A DNA stretch of 10,225 nt from Goniomonas avonlea (lineage: Eukaryota > Cryptophyceae > Goniomonadida > Goniomonadaceae): positions 1 to 10,225 of the forward strand of contig QUTJ01031180.1 of assembly GCA_003573635.1 (NCBI GenBank). The letters run 5' to 3'. This document shows, piece by piece, positions 1 through 7,645 of the stretch (its first letter is position 1; the number at the start of each line of letters is the position of its first letter). The translations under genes were made by a program, and so were the position numbers. The notes below the pieces were generated by a model. That model made no database searches. It had not been told where the DNA came from and saw only the letters and a list, made by a program, of their open reading frames with translations.

Positions 1-28
1 AATAAAAAAGAACATGCAGTGGGCATAC

Positions 29-3000
29 CTGTCTGTTAGGCCTTGTGCACGCGAGGTCAACTGTTCATGCAGCTGGTTGATTGTGGCCTCACTCTCCGCT
101 AAACGCAGGTTCTGTTGGTAAAGCCCGTGAGAAAAGTGCGGGCCAGACAGCCATGCGGAGAAGGAGCACGAGCGCACAGGGAGGGTGGGACGGAGGAGAG
201 AGGGAGAGAGAGGGAGAGGTGAGTGAGTGAGTGAGTGAGAGGGAGACAGAGGGAGATGGCGAGGGAGGGGGAGAGAGAGGATTCAAGCGAGAGAGAGGGC
301 GAGTGTGTGTGTGAGAGAGAGAGAGGAAGGAGAGGAAGCAGGATGGGAGGGGGGAGAGAGAGAGAGGAGGGGACGAGAGAGCGAGGGAGAGGGAGGGAGG
401 GAGAAGGAAGGAAAGAGCGAGTGAGGGAACCAGAGGAGGGAGGGAGGGAGGGAGGGAGACGGACAGCCTCAAGCAACGGACCAGGGCGTGGATATCCTTG
501 GCAGCATTTTTGCCAGCGACCCGACCGGCCTCTTCCAGTTCCTCGACCCTGAGAAGCGCTGAGTCAGTAGATACTCGTCGTTTTTTTGTTCCTCACCCCG
601 AGGAGGGAGGGAGGGAGGGAGTGAGAGGGAGAGGGAGAGGGAGAGAGAGAGAAAGGGAGGGAGACAGATATCCTTGGCAGCATTTTTGCCAGCGATTTTT
701 GCCAGTTCCTCGACCCTGAGGAGCGCTGAGTCAGTAGATACTCTCGTCCTAAGTCCTCGTCCTGTTCCCACCCCGAGGGAAGACACAGGCCCCGGGGTGA
801 CTCTAAGCAATCTACCACGCATCACGCCAAGGCATCCGTCACGCACTTGGCAGCCAAAGCGGCGTTTCGCTCTTGAAGGCTGGTTATTTCCCCCTCTGCG
901 GCTGTGGCCCTCTCTTTACGCCGCTGCGCTCGCTCCCGCTGTGAAAGAACATGTTACTCCTAGTCGAGTACGATATCGTACCAGTACGGTTGAATAGACA
1001 ATATCGTCAGCGACTGGGTTGATCGAGCTGGTTGTTTGGGAGCACTCAGAATACACTGCAACATTTCACATCCGAAACCACAACCCAATTGGAGCAATAC
1101 TTTTTGAGTTGTGAGGATTTGAAAACCGAGCATGTTTCGTTCTTCGGTCGTACTGGTACGATTTGGTCGTACTAGTACGACGCTAGACAAGGAGGCACTA
1201 GGAGAGGCGGGGGGCAGGGGACGAGAGCGAGAGAGGCGGGAGACAGCGGAGACGAGAGACACAGGAGACAGGGCGAGGAGAAGGGAGACGGGAGAGGCGG
1301 CCTTGAGCACCGAGAAGTCAGTTTTTTTCTCCAAACTGTGAATCAAGAATGGCCAAAATCGACACCATGTTGACGTGAATCTCGACTAGAGAAAGAGGAG
1401 AGGGGGAGAAAACGGAGAGAGATATTCGGAATTTGAGAAAGTGAGATAGGAACAAAGAGAGATAGAAGCGAGAGCGAGATAGAAAAATAGATAGAGAGTG
1501 AGAGTGAGTGTGTGTGTGTGTGTGAGTGAGAGAGGATTCAAGCGATTAAGGAACCGCTGAGCGGCCACAGAGAGAGAGAGAGAACAAGCAGCGAGGGAGA
1601 CAGTGTGGTGAGCACCCTCTCTCTCTCACACACACTTCACTCCACACTCCACACTCCACACTCCACTCCACGCTCCACACTCCACACTCACACTCACTGC
1701 ACACTCCACACTCCACACTCCGCACTGCACACTCCACACTCCACTCCACACTCCACACTCCACTCCACACTCCACACTCCACACTCACTGCACACTCCAC
1801 GCACACTCTCTCACACACAGCGTCAGGCCGCACCAGGCGCTCGTTTTGGGCGTGCAACTCGCTGAGCCCCTCTTCCTAACTCGCACGCTCCACACTCCAC
1901 ACTCCACACACTCTCACACGCAGCGTCAGGCCGCACCAGGCGCTCGTTTTGGGCGTGCAACTCGCTGAGCTCCTCCTCGGCAGCTGCAAGCTCATGGTTC
2001 GTTTCCTCGAGGCCTGGCAGGAAGTGTGAGTAATGCACGTGTGGCCACGCGTGCGAGGGGAGGGAGGAGAGAGGAAGGCGTGTCGAAGGGGGAGGGAGTC
2101 GGAAGGGGAGGTGGGGGAGAGGGAGCGAAAGAGCGCGAGACGAGCGAGAACTAGCACTCACGTGCTTCCTTGAGCTTGTGATACTTGTCCTTGTACTTGG
2201 TCAGCGTTGCCACCAACTCAGTGTTCCCAACCTGCGGCATTCAAGGATTCAGCTGCCATATGCCACGGGCACGCAGACACAGGCAACATAAGGTGGTCCC
2301 ACGCTGTCCGTGTCACTTCCTTTCTCGGTGCGTACCCCCCCCCCCCATCCTTTCTCCCAACTTCTGCAAATGGCCAGTTGGGTATCATCCTTTCATTCTT
2401 TATTCAACATGGTAATCAAAGTTGTGTATCGTTGACCCTCATCGTTTCATCGATTTATCGTGGTCATCAAAGTTGGCCCGCATGTCAGTTGCAAACCACG
2501 AAGTACCGTTCTTCTGGTCAACCTGGAACACATCCCTCTCCCACAAGGCACCCAAAAAGCAAGACCAGAACTCCCTCTCCTTCAGGCAGGTCCTCAAGGG
2601 TCTGTGGCGGCTCAGCGGTTCCTGAATGGCTTGAATTCTCTCTCTCCCTCTCTCTCCCTCTCTCTCTCTCGCTCGCTCTGTCTCCCTCTCCCTCTCCCTC
2701 ACACACCAGACAACACCTACCACCGTCACCGGTAGTTGAATCCTACGAACTGCACGTGGCCAAGGAGCAAGCACAAACACAGGAAGGAGGGAACACAAAC
2801 TGCACGCGGCCAAGGAGCAAGCACAAACAGAGGAAGGAGGGAACACAAACTGCACGCGGCCAAGGAGCAAGCACAAACANAGGAAGGAGGGAACACAAAC
2901 TGCACGCGGCCAAGGAGCAAGCACAAACANAGGAAGGAGGGAACACAAACTGCACGCGGCCAAGGAGCAAGCACAAACCTGCTCTTCGAAGCGCTTGCCG

Positions 3001-4838
3001 AGAGCCAGGAACTGATCATGCAAGGACTGCCGGTCCTCCTCGCTCCGTCTGCAAAACACGCGCGGTCAAGTGATGTCCAAGCGAGGAAGGCTGTTGCATA
3101 CAATTGTAGTGTTTCCATCGTGTTGTGGACCCAGAAGGAGGGTGGAGGGAAAGTGGGGGGACAGAGAGGTAACGGTGAAGGGGAGAGGGGGGATGGTGGT
3201 GGTGGGGGGTGATGTGTGAGACAACGCACTTGAGCCGAGCGTGTGAGGCCCTCAGTGCCTCATCGGCAGCCACAAACTTGGATTCGAGATCTTTCACCTT
3301 GGCTTCTGCTTGCGCGAGCTGCAGAGGCATTGTGAGATTTGCTTGAGGCAGAGAGACAGATAAACTCTGAGATGCAGCCATGCAGAGGTGAGATCGAGAA
3401 GAGAGAAGAGAGAAGAGAGAAGAGAGAAGAGAGCACAGAGGAAAGAGGAGAGGAAAGAGAGGGAAAAGAGAAAAGAGAGAAGAAAGGAGAGGGGACAGAG
3501 AAGAGAAGGGAGGAGCGCGACGAGAGCAGAACTCACGAGGTGTTTCGCGGTATTGAACTCCACCATCGTTTGGTCCGAAGAATCGCGCTGAGCGCGCAAC
3601 TCTGCTTCGACGTCTTTGGCTTTTTTCTGCACAAGGTCGCGTTAGCCTTTTGTGCGGTTCCCAGCAGGACTTGGCCCCACTGCCAGCACAATCTCATCTG
3701 CGAGAACACTCCACTGAACCACTGGCAATGGTACCTGCCAAGCGTCGATCTCGCTTCGGAGTCCCAGGACTTGTCTGGACCCGTCTGCGGCAGCCTCGGC
3801 CGCTCTTCGTTGCGCCGCTTCGAGACTGCCAACACATTTTAGCCTCGGGCAACAAAACACCAGGAAATCCGATTCAGAAGAAGAAAAATGGTACCTCAAG
3901 GCGTCCTCGACTGCGGCCACTTGTAAGCGCAGTTTTTCGTTCTCGGCAGTCAATTTCTCAACGTTGGCAGTGACAATTGCGTCCCGACGAGAGGCATCTC
4001 GGAGCATGTCCAGCGCTCGGCGAAGCTCGCTGTCGACACGATCTCTGTCGCCTTCTTCGTCATCCAGTTGATACCGAAGACCATGAAGCTGCCGTTGCAG
4101 GCGGGATACTTCCTCTTCGAGGAGCTGCCGCTGGGCCGTCTCAGACCGATACTGTTCTCGAAGGTTCTGAAGCTCGAGTTCGAGCAAATTCGAGGTCGGC
4201 GCTCCCGCCGGCTTCGGCCCAAGAGCAAGCAGGGAACTATCGATGTCTCTGTGAGACGCTTGTCCGTATCCGTGGGCGCTTGCAAAGTTTGTTGGCTCCC
4301 CAGAACTATAACTGGAGGACGCGGCGAACGCGGACGTTGCCGGTAGCCCGCCGTAGTCCGAGGAGCGGAAGGCCGACGCAGACTGAGACTGGGACATTGG
4401 CGGAGCAGACAAAGTGCTACGGCCTGCCCCGTTAGATTCGGAATAATTTGCTAGCACTTCGTGAATTCGTGCTCTGGCGTGGTCTGCGCTCGCGGGGTGG
4501 GCCCTGAGCGCTTGGAAAATCTCGTCATCCTGCAGGGCGGCAAACGCTGCCTGCGCCCGGTCCCGGGGAGTGTCTCCACCCATTGACCCACGCTGAAGCT
4601 CGGGCCGTGGCGGACTGGCCACGCCAGGCGAAGGTGAATTTTTTCTCAGAGGAGGAGCGGAAGCAGCCAGCGGAGGCCGCGGCGGCACAGAGGAGGCCAC
4701 AGAATTTCCTGGGGAAGGACGCGCGGTCAGAGACTGAGAAGGATTTGGAGAACTCGGTCGGGTGAGCGGGTGCCCATCCTCTGGGCAAAACCGGCTCCCG
4801 TCTTCCGCGCGGCGACCGCACACGGCGCAGAACACCAT
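29..4838 (-). CDS. Zinc-ribbon-like/coiled-coil protein, ten exons, 3' end beyond window
   Basis: Inferred exons in transcript order: 4838-3895, 3825-3735, 3626-3537, 3318-3230, 3048-2979, 2231-2162, 2013-1937, 938-847, 548-482 and 111-29. All introns are GT-AG and all phases agree (2,0,0,2,0,1,0,2,0, then 2 at the edge), giving 557 codons plus 2 nt. The start is fixed by an in-frame TAA directly before the ATG. Residues 4-23 form C-x2-C-x10-C-x4-H. Residues 25-85 are Pro/Ser-rich, about 92-134 look helical, and 135-217 are Ser/Ala/Gly-rich. From about 218 the protein is heptad-rich coiled coil (for example RQLLEEEVSRLQRQL, LTAENEKLRLQV) through every later exon, including LEETNHELAAAEEELSEL and VEELEEAGRV. 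Exons 2 and 3 are each 30 whole codons, and exons 4 and 8 are within one codon of that. I do not recognise the family; a scaffold or cytoskeletal role is inference only. Small exons could have been missed in introns 5 and 7. Confidence 0.78.
112..481 (-). repeat. Intron 9 of the minus-strand gene: purine-rich low complexity
   Basis: This intron has an inferred GTCCGT donor and CAACAG acceptor. Most of it (about 182-465) is GA/GGA-rich on the plus strand, so the transcript sees a long pyrimidine tract. It includes short GTGA and GTGT runs near 220-240 and 303-312, and a 10-base match to the dispersed repeat (attcaagcg, at 281). Open frames across it are low-complexity artefacts. Confidence 0.8.
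491..603 (-). repeat. Direct repeat copy A, containing most of exon 9 and its acceptor
   Basis: About 113 bases are repeated at 667-778, offset 176. Exact shared blocks include 29 bases at 491-519, 17 bases around 536-552 and 21 bases around the acceptor. This copy contains the true exon 9 (548-482), which keeps its donor and the residues EEAGRVAG. Confidence 0.85.
667..778 (-). pseudogene. Degenerate partial copy B of exon 9 inside intron 8
   Basis: On the minus strand this copy retains the acceptor context at 716-717 and reads VEELAKIAGKNAAKDI against VEELEEAGRVAGKNAAKDI in the true exon. It lacks about 9 bases and ends at the GATATC block, after which the sequence becomes pyrimidine repeat with no equivalent donor. 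It is therefore unlikely to be spliced in as a complete exon. Confidence 0.8.
961..1185. mobile_element. Possible small inverted-repeat (MITE-like) element in intron 7
   Basis: Bases 975-988 and 1149-1162 are a perfect 14-base inverted repeat (atcgtaccagtacg and its complement), with weaker matching on either side. The right arm also carries a 16-base perfect palindrome at 1166-1181 centred on ctag. The ~160-base interior has ordinary complexity, unlike the GA-rich surroundings. There is no coding capacity and no certain target-site duplication. A hairpin-forming intronic sequence is the alternative. Confidence 0.45.
1534..1568 (+). repeat. Dispersed 35-bp repeat, copy 1
   Basis: It matches the reverse complement of 2604-2638 at 31 of 35 bases. 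In both copies the gattcaag end runs straight into a GA microsatellite and the other end is agcggccac/agccgccac. Shared unique sequence joined to a simple repeat suggests the end of a dispersed element. Confidence 0.7.
1625..1915. repeat. CACTCCA-type minisatellite
   Basis: Degenerate tandem units of cactcca and cactccacact cover the interval, interrupted at 1818-1880 by a copy of the exon 7 donor edge. The transcript strand reads GGAGTGTGGAGTG. Apparent open frames through it are repeat artefacts. Confidence 0.85.
1834..1875 (-). pseudogene. Partial tandem copy of exon 7, open and frame-neutral
   Basis: A 50-base block (1818-1867) is identical to 1921-1970, which spans the last 34 bases of exon 7 and its GTGCGG donor. 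On the minus strand the copy can be read as a 42-base exon between an AG at 1877-1876 and GTGCGG at 1833. It encodes EEGLSELHAQNERL, 14 residues, and both flanking phases are 0. No pyrimidine tract precedes the AG, so splicing in is doubtful; it is either a weak cassette exon or a recent dead duplicate. Confidence 0.7.
2232..2978 (-). other. Intron 5 of the minus-strand gene (747 bases)
   Basis: The donor (GTTTGT) lies directly against a 50-bp minisatellite (2745-2980). The intron then holds a CT microsatellite (about 2637-2700), dispersed repeat copy 2 (2604-2638), about 250 bases of unremarkable sequence and a 12-base poly-C run at 2335-2346. A short direct repeat (atcaaagttg) occurs near 2413 and 2465. 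The long plus-strand frame at 2207-3073 is carried by these repeats and I do not regard it as a gene. Confidence 0.7.
2604..2638 (-). repeat. Dispersed 35-bp repeat, copy 2
   Basis: This is the inverted partner of 1534-1568, with 4 mismatches. It too passes directly into a simple repeat (ctctctctccc on the plus strand) at its gaattc end. The pair lies in different introns of the same gene. Confidence 0.7.
2745..2980. repeat. 50-bp minisatellite abutting the exon 5 donor
   Basis: Four full 50-base units start at 2761, 2811, 2861 and 2911, followed by a partial unit to about 2978; a degenerate partial unit precedes them from about 2745. Units are nearly identical, with the one variable base at 2780 (c), 2830 (g), 2880 (n) and 2930 (n). 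The last partial unit ends at the 5' splice site of exon 5, so each unit carries a donor-like gtttgtg in the transcript strand. The ambiguous bases suggest repeat collapse or allelic difference. Confidence 0.95.
3139..3213. repeat. G-rich tract in intron 4 of the minus-strand gene
   Basis: On the plus strand this is GGA/GGGG-rich with a ggtggtggtgg stretch ending near 3210. The intron (3229-3049) is otherwise unremarkable. G runs on the non-template strand could favour unusual DNA structure, but that is inference. Confidence 0.65.
3319..3536 (-). repeat. Intron 3 of the minus-strand gene with a GA-rich array
   Basis: Bases about 3386-3520 are agagaag/gagaaga units on the plus strand, giving a long pyrimidine tract in the transcript. 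The donor is GTGAGT and the acceptor CTGCAG at 3319. Nothing else is visible in it. Confidence 0.8.
4764..4838 (-). other. N-terminal zinc-ribbon-like motif
   Basis: The first 25 residues of the minus-strand protein contain Cys4, Cys7, Cys18 and His23 with CxxCG and FCPEDGH contexts. This resembles the short zinc ribbons (CxxCG...FCxxCG) found at the ends of many proteins, with the fourth ligand replaced by His or possibly absent. Zinc binding is inferred from spacing only. Confidence 0.5.
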
Positions 4839-5067
4839 TTATTTGTCGTCCGTGTGTGCTTGAAACGCCAAGGACGATGCTCAAAAGAGATAATGAAAAT
4901 AAGGAGGGTTCATATATGTAATTCACCAACTTTATATTCGAATTTGTCTTCGTGGCTTGCTTTGTTAACCTTTGTTTTTGAAGGCCCGCAGCCGAGAGCA
5001 GCAGAGGTGCTGCAAATGTGTGTGTGAGGGAGACTGAGGAGTGGTTGAACTGTCGTAGTGTTTTACA
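4839..5067. promoter_or_regulatory. Putative bidirectional promoter and both 5' UTRs
   Basis: The two start codons lie head-to-head 229 bases apart, so both promoters and 5' UTRs must fit here unless a 5' non-coding exon exists. The centre (about 4885-4980) is much richer in A/T than the flanking exons and holds TATA-like stretches (tcatatatg near 4911, tttatattcg near 4931). No initiator or factor site can be assigned with confidence. In-frame stops directly upstream of both ATGs support this as the boundary between the coding regions. Confidence 0.6.
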
Positions 5068-6565
5068 ATGGGAGATTACGCCTATTTGGATCGCGTGTCA
5101 CAGCAATCTCCTTTACCTGTGCGTGATGCACGCTTGGACTATCGCGTGGGCATGTCCCCTTCAGGCCACGTCGATGCATTCAGTGATAGCCCTCCAATAG
5201 CAGATTCTCTCGTGCGTGGTGTTCGCGTTAATCGCGAGCCTCAAGGGTCGTTTTATGGTCCTGATTATTCAGTGTTAACCTCGCGTGGCGGATCAGCTTC
5301 GAGAAGAAGGGAACCTGATCCTGAAGCTGTCAAAGAAAGGACCAGATATCTGGCAGGATCAATGGATATTGCTGCGGATGCAGCGAATGCATTTTCCAGT
5401 TTTCCAACTGTGCGTTTGTGTTGTGCCATGGGGCTGGGTCATTGACAATCTCCCTGTCAGGTTCACACAATCATGAAAGACTCAATTGACCATTTAAGGA
5501 ACGGCACCGCAAGTCCATCCAGCCCAAAACCTGTTGACTCTTTTGGAGCTTCGTTATCGCCAAGATCGCCCTCGCTTGTTCAGTCCCCCACGAGCGAGGA
5601 ACGAGAAACTGTCAGCAACACGCTCTTTTTGTGCTCATCTGACCGATGCTTGACAGAAAATCAGGTTGCTTGAGCAGCAACTCCAGGAGAAAGAAGCACA
5701 CATACGCAGACTCCAGGATCAGGTTTGGCTGTTTGCCCGCGTCTGGGAATGCTTTCGAGGGCCAATGTGGCACTTGCAGGGAGAGGCCGTGGCTCAAGCC
5801 TACTACCAAGCCCAGGCCCAACTCAAGGAAAGTCAGATGCGTGCAGAAGAAATTCAACGGTTAGCAGAACAAAAGGTTATACAAGAGGCGAAACGCGCAG
5901 AAGAGGCCAGAAGGGCTCTGGCTGATTTCCAGCGTACTGCTGCCAGCAAGCAACAGGTTGGTTTTCATTGCGTGCACACAGGCACCCCCTGTTCTGTCCC
6001 TGTCACGATGTAGCGGCAGACCTTTAACATCCTTTTTAGGTGGCAAGCGACAACTCAGAAGTCACAGCAAAGCTCTCAGAGGCCGTGGAGAGACTACAAG
6101 CCAAACTGGAGGACAAGAACAAGGCGCTGGCGGAGTTACAGGACGAGCTTGCTGTGGCTGGCGAGAAGATGGAGGTAATACTGAATATCCATGGAGTAAA
6201 CCCAGCGCTGTTGGGGATGCAGGACAAGCTGCCGTTGCTGGCGAGAGGTGGCAATAATATACTGACCATCTCTTTTGTTTTGAGACACCCAGAATGTTTT
6301 TAGGGTTGCTACCGGGTGATATTCGGCAGCACCACCCACAAAGAAGGTCTAGAGGGAGAGGGCACAAGTTACAGGATCCTACCTATTTGCGACAGGTCTT
6401 CACATTTTTTTCACAGGGTTTGGTGGAGGCCCAGCTGGAATGGGCGAAGACATTTGGGAAGCCGCAGGAGCACCAAGTTATTGTTGACAAGTATGTGGTT
6501 GTTGCCTGTCAGAGCCCACGCTCTGTGTGCCTCCCGTCGCTCGTGTCTCTGTTCGGTCTCGGTCC

Positions 6566-6610
<45 letters not shown>

Positions 6611-7598
6611 GTTCGCTCTATGGCTGCCCCCCCCCCCCTCTCGCTTCCCTGGTGTGTCTGCCCGAAGCGACGTTGTCAATGTCAATATTGTCAAGTCACA
6701 CTGGTGCTAATGCTGCCCATGTTGTCATGTTGTCAATAGGCACTCCAGGAGTGTGTTGATTCTCCAGGGGTTTCATGTTGACCCTAAAAAGCTGTGTGTG
6801 TTGATCCGAAAAACTACGACAGGAGTGTTGATCCTGAAGACACTGCAGGAGTGTGTTGATCCTAAAGAACCTAGCAGGAGCGTTGATCCCAACTGCTGCA
6901 GGATGTGGTAGTATGAGCACTACAGGAGGAGCGTGTTGATCCTAAAAAACCTGCTACGGGAGTGTTGATCCTAACTGCTGCAGGAGCGTGGCGGTATAAG
7001 CACTACAGGAGGAGTGTGTTGATCCTCAAAACCTGCTACGAGTGCACAGGAGTGTTGATCCTCACAACTACCACAGGAGTGTTGATCCTAAAGACTCTGC
7101 AGGTCCTAAAGAAACGACCCCAGGAATGTTGATCCCAACTGCTGCAGGATGCTGTAGTATAAGCGAGGAGTGTGTTGATCCAAAAAACCTGCTACGGGAG
7201 TGTTGATCCTAACTGCTGCAGGAGTGCACTACAGGAGGAGTGTGTTGATCCTAAAAACCTGCGACGGGAGACAGGAGTGCTGATCCTCACAACTACCGCA
7301 GGAGTGTGCTCATCGAGAAGGACAAGGCGCAAAAACGCCTCGAGAAGGTCATCCAGCGCGTGCAGCAGCATGCCGACGAGTTGGAGCGGGAGCGCGACCA
7401 GTCACGTGACGAGAAAGCTCAGCTTCAAACTATTTTTGACCGCACGTGCGTCACGAATCCCCTCGCCCTCAGCACGAAATGTTTGGCTCACTGTGTATTT
7501 TCGGAAATTCTGGACCCAACGCCGTCAGAATTCCGATATAACGCTGGGCGATGTGCCGTTGGACCCGAAATCGCCCAAGAGCAACTGGATCTGGAGTC

Positions 7599-7645
<47 letters not shown>

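Larger units (their letters stand above)
939..1936 (-). other. Intron 7 of the minus-strand gene (998 bases)
   Basis: This is the longest intron seen. In plus-strand order it holds the inverted-repeat element (961-1185), GA-rich tracts (about 1196-1300 and 1386-1530) with a GT run at 1508-1523, the dispersed repeat (1534-1568), a CACTCC minisatellite (about 1625-1915) and a copy of the exon 7 donor edge (1818-1867). I find no further convincing exon, but a small one could be missed. Confidence 0.7.

Noticed and set aside
89-472. Open frames on both strands across the GA-rich tract
   Set aside because: They encode only Ser/Leu/Pro or Arg/Glu/Gly runs from simple repeats and lie in an intron of the minus-strand gene.
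1000-1135. Possible extra exon in intron 7 of the minus-strand gene
   Set aside because: Its translation lacks coiled-coil character and no splice pair with fitting phase was convincing; it is more likely the interior of the inverted-repeat element.
1546-1865. Cys/Val/Glu-rich and His/Thr-rich frames resembling a repeat protein
   Set aside because: They are translations of the CACTCC minisatellite in intron 7.
2745-2980. CRISPR-like regularly spaced repeats
   Set aside because: The 50-base units are contiguous with no unique spacers, and the locus is eukaryotic and intronic.
2207-3073. Long plus-strand frame of 288 codons
   Set aside because: It is carried open by the 50-bp repeat and CT repeats, overlaps minus-strand exons 5 and 6, and has no gene-like composition outside repeats.
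3977-4435. Plus-strand frame opposite exon 1 of the minus-strand gene
   Set aside because: It is the antisense shadow of a high-GC exon with clear coiled-coil coding on the minus strand.
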